Of a stretch of 64,000 bases of DNA, positions 25,717 to 35,246 are shown piece after piece. How positions within the stretch are numbered: position 1 is the stretch's first letter; each line of letters begins with the position of its first letter. The translations under genes and the position numbers were made by a program. The stretch spans positions 186,001-250,000 of the forward strand of contig NZ_JAEACF010000001.1 in the NCBI RefSeq assembly GCF_016401385.1. Direction: 5' to 3'. The notes below the pieces were generated by a model. The model worked only from the letters and a program-made list of their open reading frames with translations, ran no database searches and was not told where the DNA came from. The DNA comes from Fictibacillus halophilus (lineage in GTDB: Bacteria; Bacillota; Bacilli; Bacillales; Fictibacillaceae).

Positions 25717-26742
25717 CTAGGCTTTTGAGGGCTTTGGTTTTATCATTTTTTTAAGCTTAGACCAGCGTAACTCTATAAACGGCTGTGCTAGTGCGATAAC
25801 TGGCTTGCTTGCTAGAAACAGGGTTACGATAACAGCTAGGAACAGGAGCATAAAGTATGCGCCGTTTTCCTCAATAGATGCAAACAGATCTGTTGTAAAC
25901 AAGTATTTCAGCACGAAACCATGCAACAGATAGATATATAATGTTCGTTCTCCAAATTCAGTGAAAAACAATCTTCTACGCGGAAGAAGTGCTAAAAAGC
26001 TAAAGGTTGCCGCAAACATGACACCGTACATAGCAAGTCGGACAATACCGCCATACCAATCGTTGTATCCTAGAATTTCTGAGTAAGAAGATGACGATAA
26101 TAGCCACTCTTTTGTACCGTTTGGAAATACGAAATGATAGGTCACGAATAGTACGATTAAGAAGGCTGCAGAGACTGCCTTGGCTCTAGGACGTAAAATC
26201 TTTTTGAAGTCTCTCTTTTCAAGCAGATGTCCAAGCAAGAAAACAGGGAAGAAGACAAATGTGCGAAGGAGACTCAAAAATGTACCAATATCATGAATAT
26301 AGCCCACTGCCACTCCTATACCAATGGCGAGAACGAGCGGATACTTCATTTTCACAAAGACTTTTAAAAGAATGTTCCAGAAAACTAAACTTAGCAAGAA
26401 CCAAAGCGTCCAGTGTGGTGAAAAGAAGTCTAGCTTAACTTCACTTTTACCGTACAGATCGTAATAGAAAAAGCTGTAGATCAACTGGAATACCAAATAA
26501 GGAATCAGAACTTTTTTAAAGATTTTTGGAAGATACCCATCACGCCAAACTCCTTTTGTAAAGAATCCTGCTATTAAGATAAATGCAGGCATATGAAAGG
26601 TATATATAAAGTTATAAATCGTGTAAAGCCACTCGTTTTGACTTTTTATCGGGGAAATAAAGTGCCCGAACACGACGAGGAAGATTAAAATAAACTTTGC
26701 GTTGTCGAAATAATAATCGCGTTCTTTTGTAGCAGTACTCAT
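25717..26742 (-). CDS. Acyltransferase-3 family membrane protein
   Basis: A 341-residue polytopic protein of the acyltransferase 3 / fucose 4-O-acetylase-like group, which moves acyl groups onto sugars or wall polymers across the membrane. The N-terminus YYFDNAKFILIFLVVFGHFI has the family D(N/x)xR/K and the active His of VFGH. FHMPAFILIAGFF is the second signature (HMPxFxxxSGFF type). About ten hydrophobic segments are visible. The substrate is unknown. Ribosome binding site TTGGAGGAATATCG. It is the only gene in its unit. Confidence 0.85.
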   Translation of the reverse strand: MSTATKERDYYFDNAKFILIFLVVFGHFISPIKSQNEWLYTIYNFIYTFHMPAFILIAGFFTKGVWRDGYLPKIFKKVLIPYLVFQLIYSFFYYDLYGKSEVKLDFFSPHWTLWFLLSLVFWNILLKVFVKMKYPLVLAIGIGVAVGYIHDIGTFLSLLRTFVFFPVFLLGHLLEKRDFKKILRPRAKAVSAAFLIVLFVTYHFVFPNGTKEWLLSSSSYSEILGYNDWYGGIVRLAMYGVMFAATFSFLALLPRRRLFFTEFGERTLYIYLLHGFVLKYLFTTDLFASIEENGAYFMLLFLAVIVTLFLASKPVIALAQPFIELRWSKLKKMIKPKPSKA

Positions 26743-26856
26743 CGATATTCCTCCAATAATTATTCACCTTATAAAGTATTCGAATGATTTTCTCATTTTT
26801 TTTACTTATTCTCTATAATTCCCAACATTGCAGGTGTTTCTAACCTATAAATAGAA

Positions 26857-26892
26857 AAAAACGTGTTTCCTATTACAGGAAACACGTTTTCA
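26857..26892 (-). terminator. Terminator of the AI-2E family gene
   Basis: AAAACGTGTTTCCT pairs perfectly with AGGAAACACGTTTT around ATTAC, directly after the minus-strand stop. Confidence 0.92.
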
Positions 26893-27927
26893 TTAGAAAT
26901 CGATCTTTATTTTGATAAATCCAGCACTTCTTAATGCTTCATAGATGATGACGATAGCAGGACCAACGATCAATCCGATAAAGCCTAGAAGCTGGAATCC
27001 AATATATAAGGATACAAGAGCTGCTAGTGCAGATATGCCAAGACTTGAACCGAGTATTTTAGGTTCAATAATTCTTCGAACGATCGTGATTACTCCGAAC
27101 ATGATCAGAAGTCCGAATGCAAGATGGTCATTGTTGTTGATAAAGAAAGAATAAGCTGCCCATGGAACAAGGAATGATCCTGTTCCGAGGATTGGAAGTA
27201 TATCAACAATAACAATTAATAGAGCAAGAATAACCGCATACTGAACATCTAAAATCATGAGTCCGATCAAAGCCAATGCGTATGTAACAACACTTAAGAT
27301 GATCTGAGCACGAAAGAACCCTACTGTTGCTCTAGACAGTTGACTAAAGACTAATTCAACCTTTTCGCGGGCTGCTGTTGTAAACAGGTTAAGAAACTCA
27401 GCATACAAACGTGGAAGATCCAGTGAAAATAAGAAAACGGCTACGACATAGATAATAAAGTAGATCAACAATCCTGGTATGGCTGTAATTAGACCCAATA
27501 TACCAGATGTTAGATTCTTTGCTGTTTCAACGCCATAATCCTTCAAACCTACTAATCCCTCTTCAAGCGTCCTTACAACTTCAGGAGGTAAGCTAGCATA
27601 AAAGTTTTCCATTTCATAAAACGTATTCTCTGCTACTTCAAACAGATGAACAGAATAGGATGGAAGAACGGTTATAAACTCGATGACCTGAATAACAAGT
27701 GTTGTTGTAAGCCAGTAAGAGAAAATACCAAGTCCTGCAAGATACAAGATAAAAGTAGCAGTGACGGCCAACAATCGTCTGCCTTTAAATAGTCTAATAA
27801 ACAATTTTACTACTGGTTCTAGCATTATTGCAGTTAGCAATGCGAGAAGGAGAGGTATACTGTAAAAGACAAAGATGACGATTCCGGCAAGCAAAATGAG
27901 TAATAAGATTAAGTTTTTTACAGTCAT
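26893..27927 (-). CDS. AI-2E family transporter (YtvI-like)
   Basis: A 344-residue membrane protein of the AI-2E/UPF0118 family, seven to eight segments, with the family core in the C-terminal half: IVDILPILGTGSFLVPWAAYSF, the PKILGSSLGI motif and IGFQLLGFIGLIVGPAIVII. The closest Bacillus relative by general appearance is YtvI, a sporulation-associated membrane protein. Members are proposed exporters or Na+/H+ antiporters; this one's role is unknown. The ribosome binding site is weak (GGGGCTGGAAA). Confidence 0.82.
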   Translation of the reverse strand: MTVKNLILLLILLAGIVIFVFYSIPLLLALLTAIMLEPVVKLFIRLFKGRRLLAVTATFILYLAGLGIFSYWLTTTLVIQVIEFITVLPSYSVHLFEVAENTFYEMENFYASLPPEVVRTLEEGLVGLKDYGVETAKNLTSGILGLITAIPGLLIYFIIYVVAVFLFSLDLPRLYAEFLNLFTTAAREKVELVFSQLSRATVGFFRAQIILSVVTYALALIGLMILDVQYAVILALLIVIVDILPILGTGSFLVPWAAYSFFINNNDHLAFGLLIMFGVITIVRRIIEPKILGSSLGISALAALVSLYIGFQLLGFIGLIVGPAIVIIYEALRSAGFIKIKIDF

Positions 27928-28085
27928 TTTCCAGCCCCGATCTCCGTAATTTTAGCCGGTCAGCAAATTTTTCGTTACTATCCATTATGACCGGAAAAAA
28001 AGATGTTAATTCTTCATATATACACAATGATGTTACGATAATGTGAAAATGTCAATCACAGAAACTGAAGTTTTCAAAAATCTTC

Positions 28086-28898
28086 TTATTTTCTTAATTC
28101 CCTCTTTAATGCAAGGATCGCATTCAACTGTCCACCAGCGATTAAGATCATGGCAGATAGATAGAACCACACCATTAATGTTAATATTGCGCCTAAATTT
28201 CCGTATATCTGTCCGTAGTCAAAAATAAGAACGTATGAAGAAAATAAATAAGAAAATAGATGCCAGCCTGCAGTTGAAAAAATAGCTCCTGGCCAAACGT
28301 TTCTGAACGTTAATCTTACGTTTGGTGCAAAACGATAGAGAGCTGAGAAGATGGAGAGAAGCACAGAGAACCCAATAAGATAACGTGCTGTTTCCCATAT
28401 GTGCCATACAGGATGGGAGAATCCCGTTCTTTCAAATATGTAAATCCCGATGCTTCTTCCAAAGACCGGCAATAGGAGAGCAGTAATAACTGCGATCACA
28501 AGACCGAACGTAAGGAACATACCTAATATAAGTTCTTTTATAAAAGGTCGGCTTTCTTCAACTTGGTAGGCTTGGTTGAAAACACGTATTATGGCGTGCG
28601 TCCCTATTGTAGCTAACCAAATCATGATGATTAATGAAACGGATAATACATCTCCTCTATGCTCGTCCAATACAGCCACTAGATTATACTCTAGTAAAGC
28701 ATATGCTTCTTCTGGTGCAATAGACTGGAAAAGTGATAGTACATAAGAAGAAGAAATAGGCAAAAAGCTGAGTATCGTAAAAATGAGAAAAACAAAAGGA
28801 AAAAGAGAAACGAGGAAGTAATAAGCAAGCTGTGCAGAAAGATCAAATACTTTATCTTGAAAGAAACGGTGAAACCACTGTTTCATAAACCAGCGCAC
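28086..28898 (-). CDS. YihY/BrkB family membrane protein
   Basis: A 270-residue inner-membrane protein with six hydrophobic segments. Family signatures: LSAQLAYYFLVSLFPFVFLI, GTHAIIRVFNQAYQVEESR and the C-terminal YGQIYGNLGAILTLMVWFYLSAMILIAGGQLNA. Once called ribonuclease BN in error; function still unclear. GTG 28898 follows GGGGGTGTCCTC; an in-frame ATG 12 bp on (28886) is an alternative. The neighbouring AI-2E gene is on the same strand, 160 bp downstream, and may be cotranscribed. Confidence 0.85.
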   Translation of the reverse strand: MRWFMKQWFHRFFQDKVFDLSAQLAYYFLVSLFPFVFLIFTILSFLPISSSYVLSLFQSIAPEEAYALLEYNLVAVLDEHRGDVLSVSLIIMIWLATIGTHAIIRVFNQAYQVEESRPFIKELILGMFLTFGLVIAVITALLLPVFGRSIGIYIFERTGFSHPVWHIWETARYLIGFSVLLSIFSALYRFAPNVRLTFRNVWPGAIFSTAGWHLFSYLFSSYVLIFDYGQIYGNLGAILTLMVWFYLSAMILIAGGQLNAILALKRELRK

Positions 28899-28957
28899 GA
28901 GGACACCCCCAAAAAAATGGATCTTATCAATCTATCCTGCATTATTCCCTTAATCAA

Positions 28958-28993
28958 AAAAAAGAACGCTTTTTTTGAAACAAAACGTTCACT
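28958..28993 (-). terminator. Terminator of the cysteine-rich small gene
   Basis: On the minus strand GAACGTTTT pairs with AAAAGCGTTC (one bulge), followed by T8. Confidence 0.75.
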
Positions 28994-29042
28994 CAATCGT
29001 ATCAGTGATGTGAAGTTACAAGCTAAATGCTGTTAAAACGTG

Positions 29043-29228
29043 TTACCTGTGTCTTTTTGAGCAACGATGACATCTACAAACAACAATTAAAGGAGAGGTT
29101 ACTGGTGTAGGTTGAGGCTGAATGAAAGGATAACAGCAGGGATGAATGTCTCGACAAAATAATGGAACGCCACAAAAGTTTACACAGGATTGGCATCTAG
29201 GCTTACATCCGCATGAACATGAACGCAT
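29043..29228 (-). CDS. Small cysteine-rich protein
   Basis: Not recognised. It has 61 residues, 12 of them cysteines, in two clusters: residues 4-33 (MRSCSCGCKPRCQSC, then NFCGV, LFCRD, HPCCYP) and 51-56 (CRCHRC). A proline-rich bridge (QPQPTPVTS) joins them, and the ends are basic. GGGGGTG 7 nt before the ATG and a good terminator behind it support a real gene. Such proteins in spore formers are often cross-linked spore-coat or exosporium components, or metal binders; this is inference only. Confidence 0.72.
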   Translation of the reverse strand: MRSCSCGCKPRCQSCVNFCGVPLFCRDIHPCCYPFIQPQPTPVTSPLIVVCRCHRCSKRHR

Positions 29229-29360
29229 AAAAACACCCCCTTTGCTCTTATTATATGTAGAAGTGGATAAGCCTGGCAGGGCATAAAGTGTGCGTAATTA
29301 CTCAATTTTTTATTTTTTTATTTGTAATTAAACAGATGTTTAACAGGGAGGATTTTTTGA

Positions 29361-30062
29361 ATGGATTTTTTAACACCAGATTTTTGGTCGGCCTTATTGG
29401 CGATCGTTGTTATCGACTTAGTATTAGCTGGTGATAACGCAATTGTAATCGGCTTAGCTGCTAGAAACTTGCCGAAAGAAAATCAGAAGAAAGTAATCAT
29501 CTGGGGAACAGTAGGAGCAATTGTAATCCGTGCAGCTGCAACGCTTGCGGTTGTATGGCTACTACAGATTCCAGGCTTGCTGCTCGCAGGTGGATTAATT
29601 CTTGTCGTTATCGCTTATAAGTTGATGATCGAAGAAAAAGATCATGATATTGAAGCTCAGAATAGTGTGTGGGCAGCGATTAGAACAATAATTATTGCCG
29701 ACGCGGTAATGGGTCTTGATAACGTTCTTGCTGTTGCAGGAGCTGCACATGGTGATTTCTTACTAGTAGTGATCGGTTTATTAATCTCAGTACCGATTGT
29801 TGTTTGGGGAAGTACATTATTCCTTAAGGTCATTGATAAATACCCGTTCATCATCACAATTGGAGCAGGTGTCCTTGCTTGGACGGCTTCTAAAATGATC
29901 GTTGGAGAAAAATTCATGGCTCCTTATTTTGAGAATGGATTTGTGAAATATGGATTTGAAGTTCTCGTGGTTCTTTTTGTTCTAGGATTAGGTACTCTTA
30001 AGAAAAGAAAAATTGCTCAAGAGAGAGCATCTGAAAAGGTGCTGGCTAGAAAAGAAGCTTAA
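29361..30062 (+). CDS. TerC family integral membrane protein (YjbE-like)
   Basis: A 233-residue, seven-segment TerC protein. Each half carries the acidic membrane motif: VLAGDNAIVIGLAARNLP at about residues 20-38 and MGLDNVLAVAGAAHG at about 118-132. Bacillus relatives (YjbE, MeeF, MeeY) export Mn2+ or load it onto secreted proteins. The basic C-terminal tail is cytoplasmic. No yybP-ykoY Mn2+ riboswitch is seen in the 130-bp upstream region, unlike many family members. GGGAGGA precedes the ATG. Confidence 0.88.
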   Translation: MDFLTPDFWSALLAIVVIDLVLAGDNAIVIGLAARNLPKENQKKVIIWGTVGAIVIRAAATLAVVWLLQIPGLLLAGGLILVVIAYKLMIEEKDHDIEAQNSVWAAIRTIIIADAVMGLDNVLAVAGAAHGDFLLVVIGLLISVPIVVWGSTLFLKVIDKYPFIITIGAGVLAWTASKMIVGEKFMAPYFENGFVKYGFEVLVVLFVLGLGTLKKRKIAQERASEKVLARKEA

Positions 30063-30063
30063 G

Positions 30064-30091
30064 AAAGCCGCCTCGTGCGGTTTTTTTTGTG
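30064..30091 (+). terminator. Terminator of the TerC gene
   Basis: AGCCGC and GCGGTT close a short CTCGT loop, followed by T8. Confidence 0.85.
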
Positions 30092-30191
30092 CGTTCATTT
30101 ATAAATCATGACTTAAATTGGGTAAAAAGCACTTGTCTTGAAAGATTTTAAATTGAAAATGATTCTTTTGTACCTGTTTGGACCTATTTCT

Positions 30192-30219
30192 TAAATCATT
30201 TAGAACTAATTGTCGATAT
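30192..30219 (+). promoter_or_regulatory. SigD-type promoter for the chemoreceptor gene
   Basis: TAAA (30192-30195), a 16-bp spacer and GTCGATAT (30212-30219), 7 of 8 matches to GCCGATAT. It lies 40 bp before the start. SigD control of chemoreceptor genes is established in B. subtilis. Confidence 0.78.
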
Positions 30220-30259
30220 GTAGATAAGGGGTTTTAGATGATAAATGGGGGTTGAACAG

Positions 30260-32266
30260 ATGTTCAAAAAAATTCAAACAAAAATCATGCTTTCGGTAAG
30301 TATTCTAGTTGCCATTACACTTTTATCTGTATCGCTATTTTCTTATTTTCAAACAAAACAACAACTTGAAAGTAACAGCAACGAACAAGCAACAAGTCTT
30401 TCAAGCGAAGTTAAAGCATCAACAGAGCTGTATCTAAAATCTTATGGAGATACGATTGATCGATACAGCCAGGACAGCAGACTTATCAATTATTTAAAAA
30501 CATTAAAAACGAATGAAACAAAAGGTTTGAATGAAGCTTGGCCAGTTGTAGATCAGGACTTCAAACACTTTTTGGATCTTAATAAAAACGTTGCGGTATT
30601 ATACATAGGTGCAGAAACCAAACAGTTTAAAACGACTCCTAAACTTGAGCTTCCAGAAGGGTTTGATCCAACTGGACGTCCTTGGTATCAAACGGCTAAA
30701 CAAACACCAGAAAAGACGATGTGGACAGAACCATACGAGGATGCCAGTTCGGGTGAATATGTTGTAACGGTTACAAAACCGGTATTAGATCCTGAAACCG
30801 ATGAGGTGCTTGGTGTAGTTGGTCTCGATTTAAATCTTGCTGGACTTACGAGCATGATCAACAAAACAAAAGTCGGCTTTGAAGGATATCCAGTGCTTCT
30901 TGATCCAAAAGGTATGGCACTCGTTCATCCGACACAACAAGGAAAAAACTTAAGTAAAGAGACTTTTATTAAAGAAATATACAAAAATGAAAAAGGAAAT
31001 GTTTCCTATACTTATCAGAATAAAGACCGAGAGCTTTATTACACCACGATAGCCGACACGAACTGGAAGCTTGGTTTTGTCTACGACCAAAAAGAGTTAC
31101 TAAAAGATGCTGAAGAGCTTTTGAATATGATACTAATTTTCACCTCGGTCGCAGTCATCGTTGCTTTAGGTGTAACCTATATGTTGGCGAAAAGTATTTC
31201 AAATCCGATTGCTAGATTACAAGCACAAGTACAGAAGGTAGCTGAAGGTGATCTTACTGTATCTGTTGAAGCTAAATCCAAAGACGAAGTGGGGACACTC
31301 ACTCATCACTTTAACGCTATGGTTGAAAACATGCGGGGACTGATAACGTCTGTTAGTCATTCTGTTGTAACTGTTAATGAATCTACCTCTAACTTGAGCG
31401 CAGTGTCAGAAGAAACCATTGCAGCGAGCGAGGAGGTTTCGAGAGCTGTCAGAGAGATTGCTTCTGGAGCTACAACACAGGCTGAAGATGCTGATGAAAC
31501 AAACCGTCGGACGATGGACTTATCGCTACAGATTGAAAAAGTAAAGAAACAAGCAGAAGAAATGACACGATTGTCCTTATTAGCTGAGGATGCAAATAAA
31601 AAAGGAATCTCGCAAATGGATGTTTTGCGTGAAAAAACGGGAGAAAGCAACCAAGTTCTGAAAAACATTGAATCTGTCATTTCTGGTCTAGCTGTTAAAG
31701 TAGAAGAGATTGAACAAGTGATTCAATCAATCACAGAGATCTCGAATCAGACCAATCTACTCGCCTTAAATGCAAGTATTGAAGCTGCTAGAGCGGGTGA
31801 GAGTGGGCGTGGTTTTGCGGTTGTTGCAGACGAGGTACGAAAATTAGCGGAACAATCTGCTATTGCAGCAGATAAAGTACGAAAGACGATCTCCGGAATC
31901 GGAGAAGAGTCGGAGCGAGCTGTAAAAGAGATGGATTACACAAAAAGAATTGCTCACGATCAAAACTTGACCGTAACAGACACAGAGTCTGCGTTTACCG
32001 AAATCTCAGGTACGATGGCTGATATGGTGAAGTCTATCGAACAGATTACGAGTGAAGTAGAAATGATCAACAATTATAAAGAGGAAGTAGTAGCGTCCAT
32101 TCAAAGTATCGCAGCAGTAGCCGAACAATCTGCAGCAGCGAGTGAAGAAGTCAGCGCGTCTTCTGAAGAGCAAGTGAGGGCACTATCCACGGTTTCACAG
32201 TCGGCCGAAGAATTGAACAATGCTTCCGAAGCGCTGACTGAGATGATTAAACACTTCAAGATCTAG
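30260..32266 (+). CDS. Methyl-accepting chemotaxis protein with dCache sensor
   Basis: A 668-residue transmembrane chemoreceptor. It comprises TM1 (about 8-28), an outside dCache-type ligand domain (about 35-275, with [14 protein letters not shown] and [11 protein letters not shown] typical of the double-Cache fold), TM2 (about 280-302: [19 protein letters not shown]), HAMP (303-356) and a long signalling coiled-coil ending at 668. The CheA/CheW-binding hairpin is [20 protein letters not shown] followed by [18 protein letters not shown]. The likely methylation sites flank it. The start is set at 30260, after TGGGGGTTG; the upstream in-frame ATG (30245) overlaps that site. The promoter is of SigD type, like motA's. 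The ligand cannot be predicted. Confidence 0.93.
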   Translation: MFKKIQTKIMLSVSILVAITLLSVSLFSYFQTKQQLESNSNEQATSLSSEVKASTELYLKSYGDTIDRYSQDSRLINYLKTLKTNETKGLNEAWPVVDQDFKHFLDLNKNVAVLYIGAETKQFKTTPKLELPEGFDPTGRPWYQTAKQTPEKTMWTEPYEDASSGEYVVTVTKPVLDPETDEVLGVVGLDLNLAGLTSMINKTKVGFEGYPVLLDPKGMALVHPTQQGKNLSKETFIKEIYKNEKGNVSYTYQNKDRELYYTTIADTNWKLGFVYDQKELLKDAEELLNMILIFTSVAVIVALGVTYMLAKSISNPIARLQAQVQKVAEGDLTVSVEAKSKDEVGTLTHHFNAMVENMRGLITSVSHSVVTVNESTSNLSAVSEETIAASEEVSRAVREIASGATTQAEDADETNRRTMDLSLQIEKVKKQAEEMTRLSLLAEDANKKGISQMDVLREKTGESNQVLKNIESVISGLAVKVEEIEQVIQSITEISNQTNLLALNASIEAARAGESGRGFAVVADEVRKLAEQSAIAADKVRKTISGIGEESERAVKEMDYTKRIAHDQNLTVTDTESAFTEISGTMADMVKSIEQITSEVEMINNYKEEVVASIQSIAAVAEQSAAASEEVSASSEEQVRALSTVSQSAEELNNASEALTEMIKHFKI

Positions 32267-32280
32267 TAGAGTTTGCAGTT

Positions 32281-32385
32281 GGACAGATAAAGGCGTCAAA
32301 TGGCTAGATTATCGGCTAAACCGGACAGATTATCATCCAAATCCGACAGATTAACTGCGAGAACGGACAGATTACCTTCAAAACC
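32281..32385. repeat. Tandem 21-bp repeat locus C (5 units)
   Basis: Five 21-bp units start at 32281, 32302, 32323, 32344 and 32365, with core GGACAGATTA and variable second halves. They begin 14 bp after the chemoreceptor stop and end 18 bp before its terminator, so they lie in that mRNA's 3' untranslated region. One frame is open from ATG 32300 (AAAGG 6 nt upstream) and reads as heptads of D-R-L-x-x-K/R-x. Confidence 0.8.
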
Positions 32386-32403
32386 TAGAAACGTGTCACA
32401 TAA

Positions 32404-32432
32404 AAAAGGAAACCGACTTCGGTTTCCTTTCT
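32404..32432. terminator. Bidirectional terminator between chemoreceptor and ABC permease genes
   Basis: AAAGGAAACCGA pairs perfectly with TCGGTTTCCTTT around CT, with A- and T-rich flanks. Confidence 0.92.
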
Positions 32433-32443
32433 CTTTTTCTATT

Positions 32444-33424
32444 TTAATAGATATCTCTCTTAGAAAATGTTACGAAAGCGATGATGAATCCAGCAATTCC
32501 CCAGACCGCTAAAACGCTCATCGAGAATCCTAACGACATCCCCTCGATTGGAGTTGCCATTCCACTCACATAGTTCGTCAGGTTCAGGTTTACCATAAAG
32601 AAATATTTCGCGCTCTCCCAAGAAGATACCATGTTTGCTAGAATGGCTCCAGCGATGAGTGACGCGAGCATGATTCCCATTACAGCGGCCGTACTTCTTA
32701 ACAGTACGGATAGCATGAAGGTGAGTGTTCCTACGATCATACACACATACCATACGAGTCCAAACTCCATCAGGATGTATTGCCATTGTGGAACGATATG
32801 AACATTTTCAGTTAAAAGTTCATCTCCAGAGACCGTAAAGCCTGTTAATAGTGGCATGTTCCATCCACCATATCCGAAGACGACGCCAGATATTCCATAC
32901 GATAGAACAGCTACGGATAAAACAATAAATGAAATTGAGAGCAGCATCGCTAAATATTTGCTGAGCAGAATCCGCCATCGTTTCACAGGCCGAGTGAGCA
33001 AGAGCTTAATCGTCCCCCCGCTTGATTCAGAAGAAACGAGGTCTGCCACGATTACCATCACAAGCAATGGAAGAAGTAGATCGATCGAGTTCTCAACGAA
33101 TATACGCATAAACGTTGGTGCACCTGGAGCACGTGGATCAATATCATTCTCTAAATAATATTGTTGCTGAGAAAGTCTGATCTTTAGAAACTTACGCCAT
33201 TCATCTTGAATACGGCTCGAGCTTAATCGGTTTTGTGTGTCAGTGATCTCTTGCTGCAGCGTGGTTCGCCAATCTTGATTCCCCAACTTCTCACGTTGAT
33301 CTTGAATCTCTTTGAACTGAGCATATGTAAAAAGAGGAACAAGGAACGCGATAATCAGGATGATGACATATAACCGTTTTTTCCTAAGAAGCTTTAACAT
33401 TTCGTTACGGACAAGATTAATCAA
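32444..33424 (-). CDS. ABC-2 type transporter permease
   Basis: A 326-residue permease of the ABC-2 family with six segments. TM1 (LYVIILIIAFLVPLFTYAQF) is followed by a large, charged outer loop (about residues 38-105) rich in Q, E and R. SSESSGGTIKLLLTRPVKRWRILLSKYLAM is the conserved cytoplasmic coupling segment after TM2. Its ATPase partner ends inside its start (8-bp overlap), so the two are made together. The pair is similar to bacitracin/lantibiotic-type exporters, but the substrate is unknown. Confidence 0.87.
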   Translation of the reverse strand: MINLVRNEMLKLLRKKRLYVIILIIAFLVPLFTYAQFKEIQDQREKLGNQDWRTTLQQEITDTQNRLSSSRIQDEWRKFLKIRLSQQQYYLENDIDPRAPGAPTFMRIFVENSIDLLLPLLVMVIVADLVSSESSGGTIKLLLTRPVKRWRILLSKYLAMLLSISFIVLSVAVLSYGISGVVFGYGGWNMPLLTGFTVSGDELLTENVHIVPQWQYILMEFGLVWYVCMIVGTLTFMLSVLLRSTAAVMGIMLASLIAGAILANMVSSWESAKYFFMVNLNLTNYVSGMATPIEGMSLGFSMSVLAVWGIAGFIIAFVTFSKRDIY

Positions 33425-34331
33425 TACTTTCGCCTCCTGTTACTTCTAAGAACAGATCTTCTAAAGAAGGAAGCTGAGTTCTCATTTCTTTTACCCTCAC
33501 GCCAGCTTTTACGAGCTTTTCGTTCCATTCTGGCAGCAGTGGCTCGTTATACAAAGTGATTAATGTATCATCAGGACCTTCTGTAACTTCTGTTTCCAGA
33601 GAAAGAATCTCTTTAGCAAGTGGAAGAGGTTCAGCACGCCAAATCACACGTTCCTGCTCAGCCAATAGGTTATCAACAGAGTCTGTGCGTAATACCGTTC
33701 CTTTTGATATGATCGCAACTCGATCACACATAAGCTGAATTTCACTTAACAAATGAGAGGATACAAGAACGCTTAAGTTTTCATCTCTTGCTAACTGCCT
33801 TATGAATTCACGCATCTCGCGAATACCTGCAGGATCTAGTCCGTTTGTCGGCTCGTCCAATATAAGTACTTTCGGTTTTCCTAAAAGAGCTTGAGCAATT
33901 CCTAAACGCTGTCTCATACCGAGTGAATAGGTACTCACACGATCGTGAATCCGATTTTGTAATCCGACGAGTTCAATTACTTCATTCAATCTCGTCTTAG
34001 GAATGGAAGAATCCATTTTTTGAAAGTGTACAAGATTTTCCCAACCTGTTAAATACGGGTACAGTTCAGGATTTTCAACAATACAGCCGAGATGTCTCAT
34101 CGCTTCGGTAAATTCAGTTCTTACATTCTTACCTCCGATTTTAATCGTTCCAGAAGTGGGAGAGATCAAACCGACGATCATTCGTATCGTTGTCGTTTTC
34201 CCAGCACCGTTCGGCCCAAGAAAACCAAAGACTTCTCCTGGAACAAGTGTAAAGGACACACCTTTTATAATCTGCTTGCCTTTGATTTTCTTAGTTAGAT
34301 TCTCTACTTCTAATGCGGGTGTTTGACTCAT
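33417..34331 (-). CDS. ABC transporter ATP-binding protein
   Basis: A 304-residue ABC ATPase of the drug/antibiotic exporter (CcmA/BcrA) group. Walker A is FLGPNGAGKTTTIRMIVGL (about residues 37-55), the signature is YSLGMRQRLGIAQAL, and Walker B is KVLILDEPTNGLDPAGI with the H-loop in VLVSSHLLSEI. The C-terminal 80 residues form the extra domain common in this group. It begins with a 4-bp overlap (ATGA) after the GDSL gene, giving a three-gene operon GDSL-ATPase-permease. Confidence 0.92.
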   Translation of the reverse strand: MSQTPALEVENLTKKIKGKQIIKGVSFTLVPGEVFGFLGPNGAGKTTTIRMIVGLISPTSGTIKIGGKNVRTEFTEAMRHLGCIVENPELYPYLTGWENLVHFQKMDSSIPKTRLNEVIELVGLQNRIHDRVSTYSLGMRQRLGIAQALLGKPKVLILDEPTNGLDPAGIREMREFIRQLARDENLSVLVSSHLLSEIQLMCDRVAIISKGTVLRTDSVDNLLAEQERVIWRAEPLPLAKEILSLETEVTEGPDDTLITLYNEPLLPEWNEKLVKAGVRVKEMRTQLPSLEDLFLEVTGGESID

Positions 34332-35143
34332 GATTCCTTCTCCTTCTGTTCAAAGTTGATCAGTGAGGCTACACGTTCTGCAATCAGCTGGTAACCTTCC
34401 GTGTTAGGATGAAATTGATCGGTATATAAATAGTTTTCTACTTGAAGCTGAAAGAGATCAAAAGTAGGTACATATACGATGTTTTCAAACCCAGCTGCTG
34501 TTTCAGCAGACTGAAAGTTCCAGTCTCTAACGATGGAAGAAGTCGTTTTTGAATCAGGCATATTGCTAAAAGGGTTGTACAATCCGACATGATAGATGAC
34601 AGCCTCCGGATTCAGTTCTCTAAGCTGAGTATAGATTTTTTTTACATTGCTTAAATAGATCTGTCTTTTACCGTTAATCGCATTAGTGTCTAAGTTCTCA
34701 AGTGCTGCGCCTTGCTGAAAAAGGTCATTCCCGCCAATCGTCATCACGATAACATCTGCTTGTTTGGCTTGACGCTTGATCTCGCTTTGTTGAAGCTGCT
34801 TAAGAAGACCTCTAGATGTTTCTCCTTTAATAGCAGTGTTAAGCAGATTAATATCTTGATCTGTTTTTTCTTTTAAGCGCTCAGTTAGATAGCCGGTATA
34901 ACCTTTTCCATCAGCGTCACCAGTTCCACGAGTTAAAGAATCCCCTAATGCAAAGATCGTAAGTGTTCCGTCTTGTTTTTTGGTTGAAGTGGATTCTGTT
35001 TTTTCTTTGAGCTGCATAACTTTTTCATTAGCTGAGAGCTGATCTTGTAACGTCCAGCCTAAGCCAAACAGCCATAAAAGCGTAGCTGCAATAGAGACAA
35101 TCGAAACGATCGTTAAGGTATATTTTCTCAAAACCGCTTTCAT
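34328..35143 (-). CDS. SGNH/GDSL hydrolase, membrane-anchored
   Basis: A 271-residue lipase/esterase-like protein held outside the membrane by an N-terminal anchor (LTIVSIVSIAATLLWLFGLGW). All SGNH blocks are visible: FALGDSLTRGTGDADGKGY (block I, Ser), a Gly block (NTAIKGETSRG), MTIGGNDLF (block III, Asn) and DQFHPNTEGYQLI (block V, Asp-His). It resembles B. subtilis LipC/YpmR-type spore or wall esterases. The start is uncertain: at ATG 35143 the GGGAAGG touches the codon, whereas the ATG at 35194 has no ribosome binding site at all. It is the first gene of the ABC operon. Confidence 0.87.
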   Translation of the reverse strand: MKAVLRKYTLTIVSIVSIAATLLWLFGLGWTLQDQLSANEKVMQLKEKTESTSTKKQDGTLTIFALGDSLTRGTGDADGKGYTGYLTERLKEKTDQDINLLNTAIKGETSRGLLKQLQQSEIKRQAKQADVIVMTIGGNDLFQQGAALENLDTNAINGKRQIYLSNVKKIYTQLRELNPEAVIYHVGLYNPFSNMPDSKTTSSIVRDWNFQSAETAAGFENIVYVPTFDLFQLQVENYLYTDQFHPNTEGYQLIAERVASLINFEQKEKES

Positions 35144-35246
35144 CCTTCCCAAATACGTGATCTGTTCTTTATAGAATAGCAAATAATGACTCATATTCTA
35201 ACTTTTTTGCCTATTTGCGGTAAAATAAACCAAAGGGAGTGGAATC

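Noticed and set aside
29229..29360. yybP-ykoY Mn2+ riboswitch before the TerC gene
   Set aside because: Expected for some family members, but the conserved sequence blocks are absent.
30140..30190. Fur-box-like A/T palindrome (TTGAAAATGATTC) upstream of the chemoreceptor
   Set aside because: Too few matches, and the gene has no link to iron.
32300..32512. 70-codon frame over repeat locus C
   Set aside because: Not called as a gene because it reads through a strong terminator and into the antisense of the ABC permease; reported as a finding instead.
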